From contig WPIO01000002.1 in the NCBI GenBank assembly GCA_009760855.2, positions 560,001 through 624,000 on the forward strand: DNA of 64,000 nt, given 5' to 3'. The position numbers and the translations under genes were made by a program. The stretch is from Cristatella mucedo. Lineage: Eukaryota > Bryozoa > Phylactolaemata > Cristatellidae. How positions within the stretch are numbered: the stretch's first letter is position 1; every line of letters begins with the position of its first letter. The notes beneath the pieces are model-generated. The model saw nothing but the letters and a program-made list of their open reading frames with translations, had not been told where the DNA came from and searched no databases. Shown here in pieces: positions 49,153 through 58,067 of this stretch.

Positions 49153-49836
49153 TACAGTCATGTACAGCCAGCCCCCACTTACAAAATAGATAGGAACCGG
49201 AAAACCAGTGGGAAGTCGAACTTTTATAAATCGAAAATGGTATAGGCTACTTCTACTATGATAGGTTCGGACGAAAACAGAGAGAGGTAAACGAATTAAA
49301 ATTTTTATACAGCTACACAAAAAGTTACAAATAAGTAAGAACAAGTAAATAAGATTATATTTACTTATCTTAATGTGGAGTATTTTTGGGCATACCGAAG
49401 CAGGCAGTTGTAGCACTGTACATTTTACAGTTGAGTACTACTATTACAGTTGAATACTGTTGGGAGGAGGGTGAGGAGGAGTTGAACGATCTTGCTGGAG
49501 AATCATCCATAATCGATTCTCCTCTTTCTCTAAACGCTCGTGACTGGTAGATAGCTGAGGTGCATCAGCTGCTTTTCTAGTGGATAGTTAAGGTTCACGC
49601 ACCACTCTGAACACGTCTTACAAGTACATCTAGCAAGTCACGCAAGTAAGAGAGCCCTCAGTACCCACGATGCACAGCTGTCAGACATCGTTTCCTCCTT
49701 ACTGTTTTCGGCGTTGTCAAATCTACTAATTGTGCGAGGATTTTGAAAGTTTTCTTGGCATGACCGTGGCTGAGTTCCTATCTCCGAATTTTCGTAAGTC
49801 GAACCGTCGTAAGTTGGGGGTGGGGAGCTGACTGTA
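49153..49836. mobile_element. Non-autonomous DNA transposon (MITE), mariner/pogo-like
   Basis: The left end TACAGTCATGTACAGCCAGC (49153) continues CCCCACTTAC. The right end GTAAGTTGGGGGTGGGGAGC (49809) continues TGACTGTA. Reversed, the right end gives TACAGTCAGCTCCCCACCCC, so the termini are imperfect inverted repeats of about 28 bases. TA dinucleotides at both ends fit the TA target preference of the Tc1/mariner superfamily. TAAGTCGAAC-type steps inside resemble mariner/Tigger ends. No transposase was read. Confidence 0.7.
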
Positions 49837-49875
49837 TATGCAAATTTCGTGGTCCGTCTTCCCATTTGTCCCCCA

Positions 49876-50031
49876 TTGGCCAGCAAATCAGCAGTGGCTC
49901 CCAGAGGCAAGGCTGTTGCCGTTATTGACCCAGATCGTGGGTTCGAGCCCAGGAGCGTATATAAAGCGCCTGTTAGAGATTAAGTTCTCTTAGGCGTTAT
50001 TTAGATGAAATATATTTCTCCTTTAATGGGA
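49876..50031 (+). repeat. tRNA-derived SINE, family A
   Basis: A B-box in GATCGTGGGTTCGAGCCCAG, followed by the tail AAAGCGCCTGTTAGAGATTA and AGTTCTCTTAGGCGTTATTT. The A-box part (CAGTGGCTCCCAGAGGCAAG) is altered. It starts 39 bases after the MITE. Confidence 0.75.
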
Positions 50032-50104
50032 TGCACAAACATTCCAAATTATATAAGTTGCTGTAGGTATATCAGTAGCAGTAGATGTAATAGCAATCTA
50101 TGCT

Positions 50105-50245
50105 ATGATATTTGCTCTTTCTGACTCAGGTCGTCTGTCCCAGCCTTGGAATGGGCTATCTAGATCCATTATTGTCCACTGCAAGCGGTGGACATTTTCC
50201 TTTAAGGCTCTTTTGCTGCTATACAAATGAGGCTGTTGAATCAGC
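50105..50245 (+). repeat. tRNA-derived SINE, family B (3' part)
   Basis: CTTTAAGGCTCTTTTGCTGC, TATACAAATGAGGCTGTTGA and ATCAGC match the reverse complement of 53862-53930. Confidence 0.55.
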
Positions 50246-51166
50246 TATTTTACCACCTAAAAAGTAGAATAGAGTCTCAATCAATGTCTGTCTAGGTTGT
50301 CTGCCGTCAAGAGAGAGTGCTTATATTCACAGGAGAACAAAAAATCCACCTGTAAATTTACACAAGACTTTCAGTTCCCTGAACCGGAGCCTTATTTGAG
50401 GGTGCCAAGTTTATGCACTTACCCTAGCCAATGAGCTCTTATTCCGAAATTTAATGCAATGTACGATACTGCATCTCCGTCTGTAAATCCACAAAGCTTG
50501 AAAGACTATATGGGTGTTAGGCAGGAGAGTTCTCTAGAGCACACCCAAAGCCTAAGCGGCTTTTCGTATGCATTTGGTAGCCAATAAACTTTATCCCGTG
50601 TAAGAAAGAGAAAGTGAGAAGCATAGTAGCTGAGTCAGGAGAGCAGTTGTGGTAGTGAGTAGCATGGAAGTAGTAGCTCAGGACGGCTGGAAAAGATGTG
50701 CCAAAGTCAGCGGCAGGAGATTAGATGGTTTCGTCATAATTGTGGCATGAAGTTCCGTAGTCTAGGACCTGCAGAGCCAAAGCTGCTGTCGCCAACGGTC
50801 TTTAGGCGGAGGAATGGAGCAGCTAATTTATTGTCCATAGACGACCCGAGGGCACGAGAAGGCTGAAACTGGTGCAGCATTTCACCTAGGTTTGAAGAAG
50901 CCAAGCCATAGTGGGCCTTGTGGGTCAGAGTAGGAATTTTACTCTGTATCTCTTGATCAACCGGCAGCCATCCAAGCTCTTTCAGCTAAGGAGACACATG
51001 GTCAAACTTAGGGGATTTGTAAACCAGCCTTGCAGCCATATTCATCACCAGCTGCAATGACCTAGTGGCTTTTCGGTAGCATAGCCAAAAGGGAATTACA
51101 ATAATCTAGCCTAGACAGAACCAAGGTGCTTGCTACATTTTTGCAAGCCGCCGTGGAAGGCAGTTC

Positions 51167-52113
51167 CTAATCTTGAATAGGGATAGGATGTAATGGATTT
51201 CTGCAGCTGTCGAAGACGAGACCTAAATTACGAGCAGATGGTGATGGTCGCACAAAAGCATCACCTATTAGAAGAGCAATGTCTTGTAATCCAGCCACAA
51301 GTTCGGAGTGTCGTATGAGTTGCATTTTTATTTTATCGTCGTTAAGTTTAAGGAAATTTGACGACATACAGGATTGAATTCTGCAATGCAAGAATTAAGT
51401 TTATTAGTCGCTGCAGCAGATTCCGACGGTTTAAATTACAAATACAGCTGAGTATTGTCAGCATGAAATTTATAGCCTATTCAATAGGCCTATATCAGTC
51501 TTACCAGAGGTTGAGTATAAATAGAGAACAGCAAAGGACCGAGAACAGACCCATGAGGGACTTTACAAGTGACTGGTCTGGTGGATGAGACCTGACCCCT
51601 ACACGGCACGGATTGAATATGACCGTACTAGTACGATTTGAACCACGACAATGGCTCGTCTGCGAGACCGATCTTTACTCTTAATCGTACTAGTAAGATA
51701 TCGTGATCAATAGTGTCGAAGGCAGCTGATAAATCCAGCAATGCTAGGGCTGTGCCATTCCTGTCATCTTTGCTTCGTAGGATGTCATTTATTTTACAAA
51801 TGAGTGCACTTTCAGTGGAGTATTGTCTCGCCTTAATCCGGACTGAAAATTTTCTGGCAAATTATTTTTTAATTTTGTGCTACAAGCTGTTTAGCAACAG
51901 TCGTTTTGAGAATCTTTGATAACAATTTACAAAGTAAACAGGACGATACTTTGCTAGGACCTCCGAACCTAATCCAGGCTTTTTATGTGACGATTGTCGA
52001 TTTTCAGGATTTGGGTACAGCTTTTTTTCCAGAGAAACATATTCAATCTCTGTTATGGCTGTGCAAAGTTGTCTACAAGTGAAGACTGCAGAGGGATGGT
52101 ATAGAGTCTTCAT
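51167..52113 (-). pseudogene. LINE reverse transcriptase remnant
   Basis: Frame-shifted RT pieces in the proper order: KKPGLGSEVLAKYRPV, the motif A block AFDTIDHD, the PLLFSIY block, the motif C region HADNTQL, then NFLKLNDDK and ARNLGLVFDS. The catalytic YADD sequence appears as HADN, which should be inactive. Stops and shifts occur between the blocks. Confidence 0.88.
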
Positions 52114-52707
52114 GTAATAAACTATTTTAGGTAGACTTTATTAAGGTAGCCACCTCGCATTCTGAAACCTTGAAAAATCTCTTAAGGAAGGTCGCAGGTT
52201 GCGACTTGATAAATACTTTGTTTGGAAGGGGCTTTGTGGAAGCACGAATGTGCACAATTCTTTTAGTGAAGAAGGCTAACAATTTGTCAGCCGAGCCGTT
52301 ATAATCTGATAAGTGAAAGCTCTCAGAATTGGCAAGCAAATTGTCCACCGTCTTGTCTATCAGTTTTGTTTCCAACTGGCTGGATTTTGGTTTTTGAGTG
52401 AAAAATAAGTCCAGGTTTTTCTAAGCTTCTGGGCATAGACTTGGAGGTCTTTGAAATTGGCTAGATTGTTGTCAGACCCAGACTTCTTAAACCGACACTT
52501 AAGCTTCGTCTTAACACGGCAAGTCTTTTGAAGTTTTAGGAAATTAAAAGGAGTCTCTGCGACTCTGTACAGGGACAGAATGTATGGGAACATGCTCCTT
52601 AAGGGCACTCATAAGGTTCGTGTTCACAGCATCAGGAAGGATATCGAGGATGTTGGTCAAGTCTGGGTGCAGATCAAAGAGACCTGCTTCATAGATTACA
52701 AAAATTT

Positions 52708-53448
52708 CTAAAGGTCAGAGCCTTTCAAATTGCACTGCTGGACGATCTTGATGGTACCCTGCACGTACAACGGAACAGGAACAGGAAACGAGACTGAGCA
52801 ATGATCCGAGATGGTCAGTGAGCACACAAGGTCAGTGGGGTAGACATCCTTAGTGATAACAAGATCCAGGATATGGCCACTGATGTGAGTGGTATGATTG
52901 ATGTGTTGGATCAAAGCCAAGTTCTCCAGACAGTCAAGAAATAAGCAGACCTGGCTGTTGCTACTATTGTCGAAGTGAATGTTGAAGTCTCCTGTAATCA
53001 ATAACAGCCTGTCACCCAAGTGTTTTAGAGAGAATTCAGAAAACTCATCCTTAAACAAGATTAGGCAGTCAGAAGAAGGTTGGTAAATCACAACTGTGAG
53101 AGGAACGGCCTTTGATAGGGACCTGATAGCAGCTAATTCAAACGATGGCTCATTCGAAAAGCCGTAGGTCTTATAGCCAAACGATTTACGAACAACATCC
53201 CTGCCACCAGAGCAGGGTGCCATCAACCTCTCGGTCAGCAGGAATGCATCTAGCTTCTCCAGGACAGCCTGATTGCAGATAAGTAGCCCGTTAGTTTTTA
53301 GTGAGCAGACTTTGAACAGGTGGAATTTAAGAGACTGTCCAATAACTGTGTGACGCCGATCAAGTGGTGTGAATGCTAAGCAGCACGTAGCCAGCCTGGC
53401 AGACTCAACGCCTACGATTGTGAATGGTATTCCCATTAACGATCCCAC
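52708..53448 (-). pseudogene. LINE endonuclease domain (ORF2, partial)
   Basis: An open 246-codon stretch whose second half reads as the C-terminal part of an exonuclease-endonuclease-phosphatase domain: GDFNIHFD, the QHINHTTHISGHILDLVIT block and ISDHCSVSF (SDH motif). In LINEs this nuclease nicks target DNA to prime reverse transcription. Its first half is poorly conserved. The reverse transcriptase that follows is broken into several frames. Confidence 0.88.
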
Positions 53449-53861
53449 TCATAATTGCAGTCCCACTCGTTATCCTTATTATTATGGAATATTCTTTTTG
53501 AATTTAACGGCAATGAGACAAACTTAAGAGCTAAATGGTGAGGTGGTTGCTCTTCACGATCCAGGTCGTGGGTTCGAGTATTGCATTGGCCCATCCAAGA
53601 TATCAGCGGAATACCGGAAGGCATTAGGAAGAAGTTGGATAAAGGTCAACAGCACTTGGAGTCGCCCGGGGTCCCTCTTTAGCAAGGGACCCTGTAGCTG
53701 CCAACCTCAAAGGAAGCTAAATCTGTGTTTACGCCAAAGACTACTTTGAAGACAGCTTTGAGAGTGGTACCCTGCCTATTCACTTTTGTAAAGTGTATAG
53801 GCCCTGCCCATTTACTTTTGTAAGTGTACATGCCCTGCCTTTTTACTTTTGTAAGCATAAG

Positions 53862-54022
53862 TTTATAAACAATATTAGCTGATTTAACAGCCTCATTTTT
53901 ATAGCAGCAGAAGAGCCTTGCCGGCTATGACCAGCGTTTGCAGTTGCCATTAAAGGATCGCCCACTGGATTCAAATCCACGACCTCGGTCGTGAAGAGCA
54001 ACCACCTTACCTCGTGGGCTAT
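53862..54022 (-). repeat. tRNA-derived SINE, family B
   Basis: Reading the top strand: AATATTAGCTGATTTAACAG, ATAGCAGCAGAAGAGCCTTG, GCCATTAAAGGATCGCCCAC, then GGATTCAAATCCACGACC (reversed B-box region) and GAGCAACCACCTTACCTCG (A-box side). Confidence 0.75.
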
Positions 54023-54813
54023 CAAGGCCCTAACACACACTTGACGATGTCGGCGACATGTAAGCAAATACTGAAGCATGAGGTGTAGTACTTTGGATAT
54101 ACTTATACCAGCAGCAAGCTACATTGACTGGGACAATCATCTTTACTTATTTTCCTGACTTATTTTCTCGGCTGGTTGGGCTGGCAGACATCGGTAACAG
54201 TCGGAAGCATAGCTTTCACATCGTGTCAGCATGGGAACTGATCAATAAGCGTCAATTGGCAGTTTCAGAATTTTGTATCTTCACTTGATCTTCGTACTGC
54301 TGAATGAGGCTTGTGGCACATTACACCCGGTCAATTAGCATTACCAAGTGTCTCCTAGTCTATTTATGCACCGAGGGAGCGGCCATAGTCCTATACTTTT
54401 GGGGCTATAAACAATTTAGCGGCTCAGCAGTGATGTCTTTAGCCACAGAAAAACAGATTTCACCATGTGGAGAGGGGTTGGCTTAGCTAAGATGAGATAT
54501 GCAAACAGAAATGGTCAAAACTTACCAATGTCATGGCAAAAATCTTTCATATTTTAGAATCTGCATTTTCTGAAGCAAATCTTGAAGAAGATTACTACGC
54601 GAGCTTTTCAGTGCCATTTAGTATGCAAAATACGCGCGACTTCTGACCTTTTTTTATTTCGCCTTTCTGGTCAATCAGGTGTGACCTGGTGAGGCTGCAG
54701 CTAAGGTGCATGCTAAAGAACAAAGCCACTTTGCTAATGGTATTTTGCTAGGCCTTCACCAAAGCGCAGGAGCGTTAGGAAGATCACTGGTGTACATGTA
54801 AAAGGATTGATCG

Positions 54814-54953
54814 CTGGTTTGGCCCCGGTGGTTAAGGCGCTTGCCCTGACCAAGATTGGACCAAGGTCGTGGGCTCGAGCCCCAAGGCATATGTGAAGCA
54901 CCCACAATAAAGATATAAGTTCTCATAGGGCACTGTACAAATGAATTATTTAT
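54814..54953 (+). repeat. tRNA-derived SINE, family A
   Basis: CTGGTTTGGCCCCGGTGGTT and AAGGCGCTTGCC form the A-box side, GTCGTGGGCTCGAGCCCC the B-box. The tail AAGCACCCACAATAAAGATA, TAAGTTCTCATAGGGCACTG and TACAAAT follows. Confidence 0.85.
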
Positions 54954-54954
54954 T

Positions 54955-56110
54955 AATACTAATAATAATAATACACTTGATAAAGCACCCTCAGAGAAAT
55001 CAATCTCTTTCTAGGCGCTTTACATTTTCTGCAAAGGAAATACGATTGAATGGTTAGTGGTAGCATGCTCAATAAATAACAAGAATAATACGGTTAGTGG
55101 TGACATGTACAAGGGCAGCATGAAAGTATGGTTAGTGGCAGCATGCACAGTGTCAGCACACGTAAGCACATAAAGGTAAAATCACAGGGATCCACTAAAT
55201 GCTGTGATAAATCGGTGCGTTTTTAGTCAGGGAATGTCGTGACGCAAGTTAAGATTATATGAACTAAAGGCTTCTCCAAAGGATTCCAGGTTTTGAACGA
55301 GGTGTAGGTAAGCAGTTAGATTCCGAAAAGCAGGTGGTACGATGCTTAGCCTGGTGGGGCAGTAGATCTGATAGGTAGGCTGGAGCCAAAGAATGAAGGG
55401 ACCTAAAAGTGAGCGACAAAACCGTGAAGACGATGCGTTGCTTGACTGGGAGCCAGTGCAGGTCGGCGAGAATAGGTGTGATGTGGCAACTGCTACTCTC
55501 ACCGCAGACAAGCCTAGCTGCAGAGTTGTGGACCAGCTGTAAGTGACCGATTCCACCGACCGGTAGACCAGCAAGCAGTGAGTTACAGAAGTTAAGATGG
55601 GATGTCACATATGCATGGACCAACTTAGATGTGGTATCCCTGTCTAAACAGCCTGAACTTTAGCAATGTTATGTAGCTGAAAGTAGGCAGACTTGATTGT
55701 GAAGCTGCCGTGGTCGTCTAACGAAAGGTCACTTTGGAACACGACACCTAGATTTCGTGCTGATTCAACAGGAGCTATGCTGGCAGAGCCGATTTTGAGC
55801 ATTAGCCTTTCCAATTTCCGAATCACTTTTTGGTTTGCCCATAACTAGTAAGTTGGTTATATCATCATTCAATTTAAGAAAATTTGCTGCCATCAATGTG
55901 CAGAAATCACCCATGCGTACAGCAAGTGAGTTGAGAGAATTCGAGGTGCTGGAAGGCAGGGAGGGATCAAAGCAAAAGTTCAATTGAGTGTCATCCCTAT
56001 AGAAGTGAAAGCCTAGATTGTGCTTGGCAATCACATCGGCTAGAGGAAGAGCATAAACCGTGAAAGAACAGGACTAAGCATGGAGTCCTGAGTTACCCCA
56101 TATTTCAGAG
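54955..56110 (-). mobile_element. LINE fragment (C-terminal half of RT and tail type 1)
   Basis: On the - strand: LGFHFYRDDTQLNFCFDPS (motif C region, YADD changed to YRDD), NFLKLNDDITNLLVMG, SARNLGVVFQSDLSLDDH, then VTSHLNFCNSLLAGLP, VHNSAARLVC, HITPILADLHWLPVKQR and SLHSLAPAYLSDLLP. The tail ends in (AAT)n at 54955-54973. It is the best-preserved copy of the type 1 tail family and lies tail to tail with the SINE at 54814. Confidence 0.9.
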
Positions 56111-56399
56111 GTACCTTGGCTGATGTTCGTCCATGATATTAATAATAAGGGTAGGCTGTGTCGGGTATAATCTGTCGAAGTATACTAGTAAGAGCACCAT
56201 GGCCATCAGTCGCTGCCAGAACAAGACATTGAGAACTTTTTGCTGAAGATGGATGCTCTACGCAACAGGGAAGCCAGCCTGGCCAAGCTAGCGTAGTCAC
56301 TGGAAGCAGCCACAGGAATCAAAGTAGCAAACGGTGCAGTCTCGACTCCCGAAAGAGGAGTTTTCTCGCCATTTTCTTGCCAATTTTCTCGCACATTGG

Positions 56400-56790
56400 C
56401 TGAGTTAGCAGTAATAAGATGAAAGGCCTCTATGGGCCAACCGCCACACTAACTGGACTCCTGAAGATTTGTGCTCGGTTTATTGGAAAGATGAAAGCGA
56501 ATTTCAACTCTTGGGTAGCAGCAAACGCTCGCTTGAGTAAGCCGAAGAAAAGGCAAAAATAAAGAGGCCTGAAGCACACTGGGAAGTGCGGGTGGTGGCA
56601 TGATCATGGTTTGGGGCTCGTTTTCCGGTGCAGGCGTTGGAGCGATGCAGTACATTCCTAGCATTATGAACTAGAATGGTTACGTCAATGGTTCCGTGTG
56701 CTCGGCGACTGTAGGACGACAGCTTTATTTATCAGAAGGATAATGAATCATTTGTCCGGTGACCACATTGTGTAAGTGCTCATCCCCTCC
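56400..56790 (+). pseudogene. Tc1/mariner-type transposase fragment, broken
   Basis: On the + strand, with frameshifts: NWTPEDLCSVYWKDESEFQL near 56446-56508 (the W.DE..F block with the first catalytic Asp) and GGGMIMVWGSFSGAGVGAMQ near 56590-56650 (the GGGSVMVWGCF block). A decayed YQKDNE near 56736-56755 fits the QQDNDPKH block. Stops interrupt it. No terminal inverted repeats were identified. Confidence 0.8.
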
Positions 56791-57243
56791 AGTGTATCGC
56801 CCTAAAAGGCCGCTTCGGCTTCATTGCTTAGATCACATCTGCAGGAACAGGCTTGGCTACTTCCAATCTGTTTGCTAGTGTGGCCTTTGCCATCCGGGGT
56901 CGCATAGCTTTCACTGACATACTGACAGCAGGTCACTGAACCGTTGCACGAGCTTAGCAGTTGAGTGTGTATGTGCATGTTCATAGCTTGCTCTCTAGCC
57001 ATCAGTTCTGCTTGGCATCCGAGTGTTTCAATGGTGAGGGAGTTGGATCACGACAAGTTATTGCACTGCACTCGCGTTCATTCCGACTTGCTGGTTGTGT
57101 GCATGCAGGTATTTGTTGCTGCCTGCACGAGCGCTAGTTAGTACCAAAAGGGCCTCTTGCTGGCACGGCCGCCTTGCATATCGGCAACGTAATAAGCTGT
57201 ATGCTGGCGGTCTTACTGGTCGCTTCCTGTTGTCTCCGTGCAG

Positions 57244-57321
57244 AGCCTCATGTATCAAAATGTGGTGGACGCTCACAATCGCGTGAAGCTGTCCACAGAG
57301 CTCATGATCTACCATATGCAG
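57244..57321 (+). CDS. PDE2A: PDE2A-like exon: second linker helix
   Basis: The exon encodes SLMYQNVVDAHNRVKLSTEL and then MIYHMQ. Human has [20 protein letters not shown] and MMYHMK, the coiled connector between GAF-B and the catalytic domain. Acceptor CTCCGTGCAG, donor GTGAAC, phase 0 on both sides. An 11-kb repeat-filled intron separates it from the GAF-B exon. Confidence 0.93.
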
Positions 57322-57575
57322 GTGAACGGGCCTTACGAGTGTGCTGCTGTGCCAGTGTGCCGTCGCCAGCTGGCGCTCCACGGGCCGTCGGTAGCTGTGA
57401 CGGTAGTGAAGGCAGTCATCGTCATCGGTGGAAGCAGTAGCAGCGGCACTACGGATGGCTTTTGCCAACATTAGCAGCACGTTCTGTTCGTCCTCGCCAG
57501 TTTGGCTGTAGCAGCAGCAGCTCAGCTGGTCACTCGAGAGTATTGTGGTACTTGACTCGGCCCTCCTTCCTGCAG

Positions 57576-57698
57576 GTCCCTCAAGAAGATGTCGAGGAGC
57601 TGACAGCACTCAGTGTGCCGCCCGTGCAGTTTTTCGATCCGGTTTTTGATGATTTCTCATGCCTGCCCAGGTGCCTGGCGGCGCACGACATGCCAGTG
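57576..57698 (+). CDS. PDE2A: PDE2A-like exon: linker to the catalytic domain
   Basis: Acceptor CTTCCTGCAG. The 41 codons include VPQEDVEELTALSVPPVQFF and FDDFSCLPRCLAAHDMPV. They correspond to the human segment from SDDEYTKLLHDGIQPV to RSLPEDDTSMA, with low but continuous similarity. The donor GTAAGC at 57699 leaves phase 0. A second GT (57671, CAG|GTGCCT) would shorten the exon and break the match. Confidence 0.87.
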
Positions 57699-57831
57699 GT
57701 AAGCCCTGCCAGGACGTGATGCTGCTGTAGCTGAAACAAGCCGCGGGCCGCATGTAGCCCGTGCATTTAGATTGGGAGGCAAACAATCAAAGGCTGGCTG
57801 CACACTTGCTATTATCACTGCGCTAGTTGTT

Positions 57832-57968
57832 AGCTGGTTTGGTCCAGCAGTTAAGGTGCTCGCCCGACCAAAGTCTGGCTGAAGTCGTGGGCTCGAGCCC
57901 CGAGGCATATGTGAAGCGCCTGAATAGAGATTAAGTTATCTTGGGGTGCTATACAGATGAATTATATA
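57832..57968 (+). repeat. tRNA-derived SINE, family A
   Basis: AGCTGGTTTGGTCCAGCAGT and TAAGGTGCTCGCC make the A-box side, GTCGTGGGCTCGAGCCCCGA the B-box. The tail AAGCGCCTGAATAGAGATTA, AGTTATCTTGGGGTGCTATA and CAGATGAATTA runs into (TA)n. It sits 133 bases after the PDE2A-like exon that ends at 57698. Confidence 0.88.
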
Positions 57969-57979
57969 TATATATATAC

Positions 57980-58066
<87 letters not shown>
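57961..58066. repeat. (TA)n microsatellite grown from a SINE tail
   Basis: About 50 TA units with a few CATA interruptions directly after the SINE tail. Confidence 0.96.

Positions 58067-58067
<1 letters not shown>

Larger units (their letters stand above)
50465..53470 (-). mobile_element. LINE, nearly complete but inactive (L2/CR1-like)
   Basis: On the - strand, 5' to 3': an AP-type endonuclease piece (53448-52708) with LTVVIYQPSSD, LLLITGDFNIHFD and HISGHILDLVIT; an ORF2 middle region with KCRFKKSGSDNNLANFKDL; reverse transcriptase with KKPGLGSEVLAKYRPV (about 52000), LSAAFDTIDHD (about 51710), [11 protein letters not shown] (about 51530), HADNTQLYL (about 51455) and NFLKLNDDK (about 51350). 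The tail type 2 follows down to 50465. The element sits in the 11-kb PDE2A-like intron, antisense to the gene. Multiple frameshifts and stops make it a relic. Confidence 0.9.

Noticed and set aside
57058-57609. 183-codon frame on the - strand over PDE2A-like exons
   Set aside because: It overlaps two conserved + exons antisense and has no protein match.
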